64,000 nt of DNA from NCBI GenBank assembly GCA_034440615.1, contig JAOTOM010005131.1, positions 162,001 to 226,000 on the forward strand. Direction: 5' to 3'. Of the stretch, positions 34,300 through 46,169 are shown piece by piece. The translations under genes were made by a program, and so were the position numbers. Below the pieces are notes generated by a model that ran no database searches, had not been told where the DNA came from, and worked only from the letters and a program-made list of their open reading frames with translations. The DNA is from Ashinkailepas kermadecensis. Lineage: Eukaryota > Arthropoda > Thecostraca > Neolepadidae. The first letter of the stretch is position 1; each line of letters begins with the position of its first letter.

Positions 34300-35417
34300 T
34301 GCAGATAGGTACCTACATATAGGTCCTAGGTGGTCCCGCATTGTCACAATACCGAGGAAGCCAAGGCGTACCTATCCCACGGTATCAGCGACAGCGAGCT
34401 TAGCCAGTGAGCGACACTTAACGAAATGAATCGAATTTAATGATGAAAGAACTCACCTTCAGCTATACAATGATGACGTAGACTTAGTCTGCATTAATAA
34501 AAGCTAAGCCACCTAAAACTCACACCAACTCAACCCATACCACCAATCAACATCCCAGCGACGCCATTGGAAAATAGAGCGAAACGGATATGCGTTGTAG
34601 TATTTCTTCACCCACGTAACATGAATTTATCCAAAAGTAGTAGTAGAAGTCATTTATGATGAAAGCTGCACACAAGTAAAATATAAATCATTACTTTTTA
34701 CCTTTCTTAATATTGCTATGTCTAACCATTGTCGTTGTATTCCTCTAAAGTTCCAAGGCAATATGATAATTACTATATGTACTATTTACTTCTCTTTAAA
34801 GTGCAATGGCGGCGTTAATGTATACAAGGATGTGTGTTATAAATACACCAAGAATATCGTGAAAAAAATAACAAAGCATATTCGTTCAATAGGTTTTATT
34901 ACATAACAACCCAAAGACCGCATTGAAATGCAGAAATACGACGACTCAGACGTTAGAAAATATGGCGGCTCGAGACCACCGTTGTAACGCCATTGATTTC
35001 GTCCAATGGCGCCGTCAGGTCGAAGTCCATGTGGCGTGCATGCGGCGAGTGGCGCAACGTCACCCAAGGCGAAATTGTGCAAGTGTTTGTAAAAAATGTC
35101 CTAGCTATTACGTCATTGAGGCGTTCAGGTTTTCTAGAACAATACTAAAACACTGCAGGTTCTGCAGCCGTCCCCATTATTCCGAGCAACTCGCCCCATG
35201 CATCGAAACAATCATCAATCTGCTCGCAGCATGCAATTTCATCTGCAGTTGTGGACATAGTTGCCCCAGGTGAGCATCAAGAGTTGACGAACAAATTCCG
35301 AAAGTTGCACTGGAACTTACTCAAAGTTCAGGGGGAAAGGGTAAGAGCCATTTTAGGTCAATTTGTCCATGCAACTCTCATAGGATCAATGCTAAATTCG
35401 TCAAAGTTGGGGGTATG

Positions 35418-35448
<31 letters not shown>

Positions 35449-37100
35449 CGGTTTCTGCACCACGTTTGAATACCGTTAGCTATGTGGAGACAGGTGTAGG
35501 TTTCTGAAAATTATTGGGAGGTAACACTACATGAAGGCGATGGGTGATGGGGGTCCAAATGGACTGGGGGACATGCCACATGGGGCCCCGAATTAAAAGT
35601 TGACATTTTTGGAAAAGCAAAGCCAACATTTGGGGGTGATGGTGGCAGGTGTTCTGCCAAAAGCATACGAAGTTGCACCCCTGTGTGGAGAGGCATGGCA
35701 GCCATCTCCAGTCTCTGGAACTACCTGTCCGATCTCCAAGCCAACTAGCCGAGCTATCGGTGTTCGAAGATCACAATCCTGACGTGTGGCTACCATAATA
35801 CAAAAGGCTGATGAAATCACATGTCGCAAGTCAGTGGAGGAACCAATAATTTTCGTCGGGTGTGGGTGTGGGTGGGGACAAGTCTGGAGAGGAGCCTCTT
35901 CCACTCAAAGGACGTCCCAGACTGAGAATACAAGGGGTGCACTCGAGCATAGGCGTAGGAACGTCTCAAAAAGTGGGACGACCAGGGTCAACAGCAGGAG
36001 CGAACCCAGGAATTTCGCAAAGTACCACGGTTGAACACTTTTAGACAGATAACCCGATAATTTAAATAGTGAACACACGGCTTTCACCGTTAAGGGGGAT
36101 GGGAGTAGGCCCCCTTGGTGCACCTATCGCTAACAGCAACATGTGATACTGAAAAAGAACTATCATCACAGTACAAGCACTTTCAAATTCACACTTCTTG
36201 CTGGACTTGGAACTCTTTTCACGACTGATGGATTATTTTGTAATAATATGTTTATCTTCCTGGTGCGAGTGAAACCATTAGCAATTACTGTTCAAACAAA
36301 AGTTTTCAACTTCCGCTATGAGCGTTTGTGTATGGGGGGTGTAAGCTCATTATTACAGACTCACTAATGGTTATGCGGTGTGCCCTAGTTTCCATGATAT
36401 AGTACTATACGTCATTAAAATGTCACCCGTTGTAAATGTTCACCGATGTTGATGAGGAGAAAGAATAAGCAAGACCGAAGCTTACTTGCTGGTCAATGGC
36501 AAAAGAAGTTTCATGATTGACGGTGGAGAATGAGAGAAAGGAAAGACGGGTGATCGCTGGTGGAAAATTATTTGATCCGGTGTGTGATAGACCAAGATTG
36601 GCAGGCTGACAGACTGGGGCAAAGAAAGACGTCATATATATATACAAAAAATACATGGTATTGTGTTCGTCCTCAGGGCCTAACTCCAACACATAGATGA
36701 TCAGTCACCTCAAACATCTCTGTAGTACACATCGTGCACTTTAGAATATCCGCCACTTGAAATGAAATGCTACAACTACATCACGTGGCACCCGGCTGGA
36801 ACGGAATGAAAGCGCTTATTTTGGGGACCAAAAGTGCGACCAGTGCGAAATAGCCGACAGGTGACAGCACACGGCACCTCATAAAGTCATAACGTGTTCA
36901 GACTTAAGAGCTACAAGGGCCCATCCTGAATTCAATTCAATCGCTAGTTCTCTCCTTCCAACGTTTTCTGGTGGCTAATAAATCCGGATAACCGCTTAGC
37001 ATTGATGCACTTCATTTCTGAATAAATACGCTCCCAGATCGGCTACCGAACTGAGTCTCTAGTTAGGTGTTCTTTTTCGGACCGTTCGGTTTTTCTTTGT
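34300..37100. other. No gene recognised
   Basis: Open frames are short and lack motifs. A CT dinucleotide tract occupies 35418-35446. A CATAGGCGTAGGAACG-type motif at about 35947 resembles the junction at 60497. Confidence 0.4.
35418..35446. repeat. (CT)n microsatellite
   Basis: A pure CT dinucleotide run of about 29 bases. Confidence 0.95.
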
Positions 37101-37820
37101 CTTCAGATGTGTTTTAGGGCTCCAGCCAATCTTTGTTAGGGGCTCGGCACAGTTTTGCGACCCCGACTCTTTATTGCGACAGCACATCTTGCGACCCCGA
37201 TCCCGATTTTGTGTGCACCAACGATATGTTTTAGGTATCGGCGCGTTTTCGCAGACACCGAAGTGTTTATTTAGTGCGTGGTCATTTTGTTCCTTTTCTA
37301 GGACTATGTCGATATTTTAGGGCCCTAGCCTGTTTTTAAGGCCCCCATACGGCCTCAAATCCCGTTGTGCTTTGGCGGTCCCGTTCTGTTTGGATTTTTG
37401 TGCTCCCGGTGTGCTTATTTAGAGCTGCGAAGCATGTTTTAAGGCCCTGCCGCTATTTTTCCAGACTTGGTACGCTTTGGAAGGCCCGGTGCATTTTTGT
37501 CCTTCAGTTGTGCTCTCAGGATCTCGCTGTTTGTATTTGGGGTTCCTCGCTCATATTTGTGGGAACCCAGCACGATATTAGGGGCTCTGGTATAATTTCT
37601 CGTGGTTCTGCCGCGACTCTTCGGGCCTAGGCGCGTGGTTCCGGGGGGAATCCGACGCCAGTTTTCTTGGCTGGACACAATTTTTGGTGACTTATTCTGA
37701 ATTATGTAAAGTCCGAGCCACGACCTGATTTTTCGGGCCTTCGGCGACATTTTTGTGTCCCGTCGCGATTTGTCGAGCTCCGGTACGTTTCTCGGTGCCG
37801 CACGCGATTTTTTAAGTTGT

Positions 37821-37936
37821 TTAGGCTAAGGGGTATGTTTACCGCACGCGGTAAACATTACCGGTAAACATAACGCGGTAAACATAAACGCGGTTAACAT
37901 AAACATACCGCACGCGGTATGTTTAGGCTAAGGGGC
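37821..37936. repeat. GCGGTAAACATAA expansion specific to copy A
   Basis: A stretch between two copies of TTAGGCTAAGGGG contains several GCGGTAAACATAA units and the near-perfect palindrome ATGTTTACCGCACGCGGTAA. Copy C has only a short equivalent here. Confidence 0.8.
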
Positions 37937-40113
37937 GATTTTCCCGGTTCGGACATTTCTTTTTCGGAATCTCTTCATTTTGTAGGGCTCCGGCTTGATT
38001 TTTGTCGGGTTCCGATGCGATTTTGGGGTCACGCTTTGCATATTTGGAGACATCGACGCCGATTTTAGGGAGACCCAAGGGAATTATTGACGCCTCGACC
38101 AGAATGTATGCGACTACCGACAGGAATTTTGGGTCCCAAACGCGATATTTGGGGGGCTTGACACTAGTTCACGGGACTTATCTGGGCCCCAGCGCGATTT
38201 TGGCGTTCCTTGGCGCAAATTTTCGGGCCCGGTGCAAGTATTTTGGTGTCCGCTGTATTTATTTATAACCCCTAATTCTGGGGGCCCCGTCGCGAATTTA
38301 TCTTGCCTTAGAACCATTTTTGGGGACCCCGGCGCGATTCTTGGGTTCTTCGGAGCGCACCTCTTTAGGATGGAGGGGGGATTTACCTCTTTAGCATGCC
38401 ACTGCGGCTGCTCAACGAGATTTTTTTCAGCCAATGTCACCCCTCAGAGTAGAAAGGCCCTCAGGAGAACTTTCTTTCGGGACCTGGCCCAGGCGCGAAC
38501 CTTTGAGGACCACAGCATGATTTTCAGGGACCCAGCCCGTTTGGGGCCCAGCGTCATTTTCAGGGGCTTCGGCGATACTTTTTGACTCCCAGCGTTTTCT
38601 TTTCAGGGGCCCGGCCCGACCATTTAAGGCCTTAACGTGATTTTCTGGGGCCTTGGTGCGACTTATCGCTGTCCCGGCACGACTTTTGGGACCCCATCGG
38701 TATTTTCAAGGGCCCCATCTCACCTTTTGGGGCCTTCAGCGTCATTTTATGGACCCGGAAGAATTTTTGAGGCCCCAATGTGATTTTCATGGGCATTGGT
38801 GGGATTTTTTGGGGCCCCGATGTGATTTTATCGTCCCTGGTACGATTCTTGGTACACCAGCAGGATTTTTAGGGGGCCTGGCGCTATTTTTCCGAACCCC
38901 GGCGCGATTATTTGGGGCCGACAACCTCTCAGAGGGGACTGCTCAAATGCCCACTTCAGTACGCCACTGCGCATGTCCCAATGATTGTATAGCTTAACGA
39001 TGACGTTTATGGAGTACATCGCACACAATCGACTTTCCTATGCCCATTTAACTGCTTGCACCACAAGCAGTGTTCCGAAATATACACCCTGCCATTGGCC
39101 TAAATTCATCCCATTATCTTCGAGGTTCTTAAATCTCAGCCTGGACGTACACATCACTGGACGATGAAAAGCCTCGATAGTAGTCTCCGTTGTAATTCGA
39201 TGTTTTAGTACTTTTAATCTAAATGTCTTCATTGAATAGATTCTGGGATCAGAGTCTTTGCTAAGCAGAGATGGTTACATACCTATATCATGAGTCCACC
39301 CTCTGTCCGAACAATTTCTGTTGAACGACATAATTTGAATTCAATGTTTAACGTGCTGCCAATGCCACTACGCAGTTACCCAGCTGAATATCCACTCGGG
39401 TCAGTTGCCATGCTCGTCATGTGCCTTCTCAGGCCACATGGCAAGTATCACTCGTCACTGGTTACATCACTCTTCATATCACTCCTCATGTGACCTTGTC
39501 AGGTCGCATCACGAGCGCATAATCCTCTCAGGGATTCTGAAATTCTGAGAGGCCTTTTCGCACTTGAAGTTGACATAATGGGGTGTGGACTTCATTATTG
39601 TATCTATGCTACCATAATAAATGATGGAAATAAGTATTTTGCTATGTTGGATGCCAGCACCGAGAATACCCAGACATCTCACTGGAACAGTTGGATATCT
39701 GTGTGCTGTGCCCGACTGTGAAAATCCCTTGAACTGTGAAAAATTTTACGATCCACCCCATACTGCAGTCACACAATGGGTGTATCTGGCAGTAATTTGT
39801 ATGCTTCAATAATCAAAATGCATATCAATGTTGAAGTGTATGGCAGCTAGAACCAAGACCATGAGTAATACATTGCTATGTAATATAAAGGCAGGGACCT
39901 TGCACTTGCGAATTGTATGTCTTACATTGATTGTGTTACGTTACTGCCTTCAGCCTTTCTAATTGTATACCGTAGGCAATATTAAGTAAATCGATGTTGA
40001 ATATGTTAACAGTTAAGGAACCACAGTGAAACTCTAGTATGAATATATTTTGGTACTGGCTGGCACATCATATGCTTTATAGTCTGTCCATAACATAATA
40101 TAAGATGTGAATA

Positions 40114-40177
40114 TCCATATATCTGTTGTATTACATCAACTCCTGAAGGAGTTGATGTAATACAACAGATATATGGA
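40114..40177. repeat. Perfect 31-bp palindrome ending copy A
   Basis: The arms TCCATATATCTGTTGTATTA... (40114-40144) and its exact reverse complement (40147-40177) are separated by GA. Copy C begins with one arm of this palindrome, diverged. Confidence 0.97.
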
Positions 40178-41995
40178 CTGAGCTTCGCAGCCATAGCATG
40201 CCTATAGCATGCTCATGGTTGATGAAGGGGTATAACCCCTTGTAAAGGGCCTTGTATAACTGTATTTTGCGGTAGCGTCAAGCGCGCTTTTTGACCGTAG
40301 ATTTTCTATGCAGAAACGTAAAGGGCGTGAACTGCTCAGAGCGGTATTTCCAATGCGGAGAGCGACGGACCTAACGGGCCATGGCAGACTGCTTAGCGGA
40401 GGTAAAGTGCGTATGGCCAGCGATTCTGGTTGATCAGAAGAGGGAGGGCGGAGTGACAAAATGCATTAGTGCCCTCCCCACACCATGGAAGTGGTGGCCA
40501 GCGCCAGTGGGCATTTGGAGGAGATGGGGCCGGTATTTCCGTCTATCGGAGACGGGTGTAATTATCCACCCAGTGTCGGATCCAGGATTTATTATTGTGT
40601 GGGGGGTGGGGTGGGGCACTTGTCTGAAGGGGCACCATGTCTTCGGAGGTGCGTCAATGCGAACGTACCTGGAGCCTTCGGCTTAAAGTCCGTTGAGCTC
40701 GGGATCGGGGGAAGGGGTGCACTCGAACACACTGAAGGTGCACCATTTTCTGTCAGAGGGAAGCCTTTTCCTTCCAAGGGAGCGCCTATTCCTGTCCGAG
40801 AGAGCCTCATGATAAGGGGGATACACGCGACCCTTCCCCGAGGGGCGCCCTTTTTCCGGCCGGCTTGGCGCCACTTTCCATGGGAGGGGGAACATGCCCC
40901 TCGTGTTCCCCGCTGTATCGACCCCTACCTCCAGCCTATGAATTAGCACAACTGCAATGCCATAGCGTTGTCGCAATGTAATGCAATGGTGGCTATGGCA
41001 TCATTGTTTAACAATTTAATCAATTTGAATTGAATTGAATCAACTGAAATTCAATCAAGAAATCAACAAACAACAAATCAACAAATTCATTTGAATAAAT
41101 TGAATCAACCTTTCCACTTAGAGTTTGAAACACATATCCAAGCAGAACTCAGACTAAAGTCCAAATTCAGCCGGACCAGGCAAACCTGACCTTAACTCTG
41201 GCATACCCGAGTATCGGGCGGGATTGCCGTAGTTGCACCCTGGCAGAGATACGTTGTATCACATTGCCTGAACGGTGGTCCCCACTGGGCTGCGCTCGGG
41301 CATACCCAATTTGCCCGCACGTGCCCGATTTCAGCCCAAGAATAGATACGCCGCGATGCATGTGCAGATGTATGGCTCCAAACCGTCCATGACTTAACAT
41401 ATTAGGATGGAATAATGAATCGCTTACAATAGTAGGCAAGAATACCTTAATCTATGACCTTGCAAAACACCGTCCGTGTGGGGAGTGGGGTGGGGGAGGG
41501 TGAATATCAGCCTTCATCCCCCCCCATAGTTGAGAGAAGAAAACAAGAATTATCCCGAATGAAAATTGATAATCTCAAAAAGACGTCACCTCAAATTAGG
41601 TGCCTCTACATTTTTAGAAGAAACGACAGTTAATAAACAATTCTTCAGATTCCAGCTAGACGCACGCTTTCTTTAAGATTGCAACACATTAAACATTTAT
41701 AATATCGCTTCAAAGATATACCATCCAGGACCTAAATAGAGACACAATACGTGACAGATGCTTGGCACAAACCGAGCAAACCCAACTTATAAGGCCCTCG
41801 ACTGTGCTTCGGTGTGCCAGAGTTTAACCCAAATTATGCCGCTTGGGCACAAAGTTGGAAAACCACACGTTGCCCGAGTATGGGATAAACTCTGGTTTGC
41901 CCGACGAAGCCCCAAGCATCTGTGAGAGTGCTCTTGGGCTAACCCAAATTGAACTCGGTTTTCCCAAGCTGCCCAAACAATAGAGACGTTCATCC

Positions 41996-42245
41996 CAGTC
42001 AAATTGCTGGCTGGGAAGGTTCTGAAGCAAGAACATTACAGCGTTATAGCCCAGTCAAGTTGCTGGTTGGGGAGGTCCTGAAGCAAGAACGTTACAGCTC
42101 AGTCAAATTGCTGAGTGTGGAAGTCCTGAAGCAAGAACATTACAGCGCTATAGCCCAGTCAAATTGCTGGTTGAGAAGGTCTTGAAACAAGAACATTACA
42201 GCGTTACAGCCCAGTCAAATTGCTGGCTGTGGGGAGGTTTCTGAG
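41996..42245. repeat. 56-bp tandem repeat
   Basis: About 4.5 units start CAGTCAAATTGCTGGYTG, continue GAAGCAAGAACATTACAGC and end GTTAYAGCC. One unit is short, about 47 bp. Confidence 0.9.
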
Positions 42246-42639
42246 GAATAACATTGCATCGTTGCGTTTGCATTGTTTTTGGAATATCACACGATCTATT
42301 TAAACCTTCTTGCTGCGGTGGAAATTTCCTCAACCCCTCCAGCGAGCGGCTTTTACCCCGCGCAGTCACGAATTCTTGCCCACCGGCTAAAATTGCCTAT
42401 CATGGACCGTTTTTGCACATATTGTAATACATGCATGAAGGAAATAAAAAATGTGGTTATTGAAACACGAACAAACTTCAACATTTTTTTATTAAATAAA
42501 TTTAATCCGAGTTCTTGTTGGGGTGGCTTTATGAACCAGGGTCCTATTGCTAAGCAGAGCTTGTTGCGTGAACCCTGGCCTCACCACCCGATCCATAATT
42601 CCAGTTCAACGGCATAATTTTGACCGAAAGTTTAGCGTG

Positions 42640-42812
42640 CCGTCAATGCCCGCCCGGTAGCTCGTCCCCGGCCTTATCGGGCCAGCTGCCAACTGACCCT
42701 CCCAGCCGGGGGCTAAATGCGAGCGCGTGAAGCGACTCGAACCCTGCGTTGCCAGGACAGGGGAGACCAGAGCAGGCCAGCGCTCCAACCAACTGAGCTA
42801 CCGGGGCGGCTC
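42640..42812 (-). mobile_element. tRNA-derived SINE (family 4)
   Basis: The minus strand starts GCCCCGGTAGCTCAGTTGGT (a good box A) and has box B GGGTTCGAGTCGC. The 3' acceptor half expected of a true tRNA is missing. The sequence continues as a SINE body toward 42300, with motifs also found in the composite repeat tail (CTCTGCTTAGCAA, GTTTAACGTGCYG). Confidence 0.75.
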
Positions 42813-45600
42813 TAACCAACATGAGGAGGAGTATAGCTTTGTATGCTTTGGAAGGACACCAGCTCGACTACCGATGTTGGCTTTGCCTTATGTGGATGTT
42901 GCCTTACCTTATGTGGTATGACCGCCATCCCGGTTGGGTCAGCCCATTGCATTCATGTATCGTGCACTTCCATTACATTTCAGAAAGCTACACTTATGAA
43001 AATGGGTGCATAAAGGAGCAACCAAGCCATTGGAAAAATGTATCTTACATATATTTTTACCAACTTTATCATGGCAAAGTTAGCGCCAAAGTGAAGAAGA
43101 AAAATATAACTAACGCCTCGGGTGTACTAAGGATGCATTGCACACGTTCTTATTGCAATGGAAACATGAACCTATTTGCTGACATACTTACGACCTCTTG
43201 CAAATCAACTCCAGTATTGTTGTTTTGCATGGCCGGTTGTGATCCATGTTGTCAGTTACGTCGAAATTTGGTTTGACGAGGGTGGAAACGGAAGGCTGGA
43301 CCATGAAGCAAACCGTCCAGCCTAAAATTAGTATGTTCTAGGTTGAATAACACCGTCAAAGTTGATATTCCAAGTTATTATGTCGGTGGTACATATTCAG
43401 CCAAACAATGCAAAGCTGGAGAAAGTTGGTGCTGTGCAAGTCAAAGTTGATGTTGCATCTACAGCACCTGCAGGATACAACTGGGGTCATGGCCGCCAGA
43501 TAGAGACGGGGCACACCTGCACCTGAAAAAAATGTCCTACCAAGAAGTTCGAGTGCACCCCAACTCTTGCTCAGGAGTTTTTTTTAGCCCGTGGAGCCCC
43601 TCAGAGTAGAAAAGGTACGTCGTCTGGCGAAATAACACCTCTCCAGAACAAGTGCGCTCCCACCCCTCAAAATTCCTGGATCCGCTCCTGGACATCCGCA
43701 ATACGACATTCACGACACATGCCTATATAGGATGAGCAACATCCAAGTACGTTGATTTATGAGAGTTATTGGGGCATAATGCATGAAGGAAATGGGCAGG
43801 CACAAATCGATTGAGGGGCACACTCCATAGGGTTACATGTTAGATATTGAAAATATTGGGGGGTGGGGAGCCAACATTGAGTGGGCACTTGCCCCCTCAG
43901 AAGTATGCAAACCAACACCACTGGTGGCATGCATTTTCATATTTTTCAGATCTCCTCTTGACATATATAAAATCAGCTGAACCAATGCAGCACTGTTAGG
44001 CCGTCTGGGTTTTACCCTCACGGACTTTGGTACACCGTATACGGGGGGTAATCCCCCAGCCCACAAGAGTATATTCCATTCTGATTCCAACACTGGATAT
44101 TATCCCGGCATTGACGATGTTCCTGGCAACGCAAACAATTGACGAGCGAGGTGAGGTAGGAGGAGCAGATGAAGTATTTCTCCAACGGTATTTATCTCAA
44201 GAACGGCTGGGCCGATTTTAGAAATTGAAATGGCAATCAAAATCGCCATAGATTGCAGGCACATACAATATTTTAAAATGGTAAATTGGGTGTGTATTAA
44301 GGTCGTCCACAGCCGCCGACCCAAGAAGGCCTCTGGATATCTTCACCTGGATGTTTTTTTATGCTTCTCACCCACAAATATTCGTAGTAATAACTTTTTC
44401 TCCACGCATGTTTGTGGGTCGGCCCGTGGGTTGATACACGGCTTTGTCTGTTGAGATCTGATCAAATGAAAAAAGTAGCTGGGGAATTCTTGCACACGGT
44501 TAGAACGAAACCTCTCGAAAATAGGTTTGCGGTGCTCTTGTCGCCTTTTCAATTGAGTCGGACAATTTACAGGAGGTGGATGGGTTAAACAGCCACATCT
44601 TAGACCTTTACATTGGTGTGGTAGGACCTTGCCCTGTCCCCAAATTATTTTAATCAAGCAATACCAATGGGTCGGGTGGAACCGAACAGAGCCAATTCAG
44701 GGACAGATACAGTGGAGCACTGGGGTGGGGGCATGAGTCCCCTGGAGGATGGCGCCCATCAGGACAGGAAAAGGCGCCCCTCCGATGAGATTCGAGTGCA
44801 CCCCCTCTCGGATTTTTAGCCAGAGGCACCTCTCGGAGAGGAATAGGCGCCCCATCGGAGGGAGAAGGTGCCGCAAATACTCTCGAGTTCGCCCCCTCAC
44901 TCCGTTCAGCGTATCTTCAGCCGAAGACGCCCCTCCGGGTACTTTCACCGTGGCGCCCCAACGAAAAAAATGGTGTCTCTACACACAAATTCCCCATAAC
45001 AGGATCCACCCTTGAGGCATTCCATTTGTTAATACTAACTTTGTCGTATAATGGTGTTCCCTACATAAGTGATTCTTACATGCATCGTCATTGGTGGTTC
45101 CTTTATGATATCTTGGTGGGCAATGCAAATTGACAACTCATGAATGGAATAGTTTTTGCTTGAACAAAACATTTCCGTATCTTTTTTATTCGTACAGCAT
45201 CGACAGTAATTAAGGTAGCACTGGGAAGTATTTATCCAAACTAAAACTATAATTTCAATTTAGTGGCCGTCTTCTTCAAGTTTATGACGTCATCAAGGCG
45301 TTCATGCACACTTCCGCGTACTTGCCTGGACGATTGAACTTGGACACAACCGGCGTTCCGCTCTCTTCATCGTTTTACCGTTGCGCTGCGTGGTGCGGTT
45401 GTGGTAGGTTGTTGGGCATTTCTAGCCATTTGGGTGGTGAATGTTTTTTTTTATGTTTGCATGTACGTATAATTTATGTATCAGCTTTATTTGAAGCACA
45501 TGGTGGTACATATAACATCAGGGTATGGGGGAATGATAGACATGATCTGCATATTGATACGATTCAATACGGACCAAGGAAGGGGAAGAGAGGGGGGGGG
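42813..45600. other. No gene recognised; diverged repeats
   Basis: Open frames are short and featureless. Stretches near 40690-40930, 43500-43700 and 44700-44960 share GGCGCCCCTCCGA/GAGTGCACCCCCTC-type text and look like diverged copies of one repeat. Confidence 0.4.
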
Positions 45601-45609
45601 GTCTGAACA

Positions 45610-45864
45610 CTTAAGGCATTATGCAACAAATAGCTCTACTGCTGCCTCTGTATGGCTGAACTAGTAATTGTACTGTGTTTATTGAACACAAAAATGAACA
45701 AGCTATCAATATTCAAACAGTTCATTTCAATGAAAATCCTCTACATCATGCAACAACTTTAAAAAAAAAAATTTTTTTTAGAGGGGGGTTTATTTTAAAA
45801 AAAAAAAAATTTTTTTTTAAAAAAAACCCCCCCACCTTGGGAAAAATTAAAAAAAAAAAAATTT

Positions 45865-45895
<31 letters not shown>

Positions 45896-45920
45896 TAAAA
45901 AAAAAAAAACAAAAAAAACC

Positions 45921-45987
<67 letters not shown>

Positions 45988-46165
45988 TCCATTTTATAAT
46001 GCTCTACTGTTGCTTCTGTAAATGTGTGGGATGAGGGGGGAGGGGGGGCTAGATGTGGGGTTGAACCAGCAATTGTACTGTGTTTACTGAGCAGACAAAT
46101 GAACAAGCTATCCATGTTCAAACAGTTTCTTTCAATGAAAATCCTCTACCACTTGCAAAGAGAAA
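45610..46165. repeat. Direct repeat flanking a homopolymer stretch
   Basis: About 45610-45760 and 45990-46165 share ACTAGTAATTGTACTGTGTT-like sequence, AATGAACAAGCTATC, TTCAAACAGTT and TTTCAATGAAAATCCTCTAC. The homopolymer block lies exactly between them. Confidence 0.85.
45761..45986. other. Homopolymer block, probable assembly or consensus artefact
   Basis: Runs of A, T, G and C, most 5 to 15 bases long, follow each other and end in more than 50 consecutive A. Almost every base is in a run, which is unlike any other stretch here. The Lys- or Phe-rich frames in it are meaningless. Confidence 0.8.
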
Positions 46166-46169
46166 CAAT

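Larger units (their letters stand above)
37130..40177 (+). mobile_element. Composite repeat, copy A (21-bp minisatellite plus unique tail)
   Basis: Minisatellite units occupy about 37130-38915. A unique tail follows from GGGGCCGACAACCTCTCAG through TATGCCCATTTAACTGCTTG to a palindrome ending at 40177. The whole matches the reverse complement of 60744-64000 in the same order, including mid-array landmarks (TGAATTATGTAAAG). No intact coding region is apparent, and no target duplication was found. Confidence 0.85.

Noticed and set aside
34837..35273. Possible Cys-rich protein near 35 kb
   Set aside because: The cysteines show no regular spacing, there is no splice support, and no family could be recognised.
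42730..42812. A real tRNA gene on the minus strand
   Set aside because: Boxes A and B are good, but the 3' half of the acceptor stem and a proper anticodon arm are missing and SINE body follows.
45675..46034. Lys-rich frame in the homopolymer block
   Set aside because: It is made of A runs in a stretch that is probably an assembly artefact.
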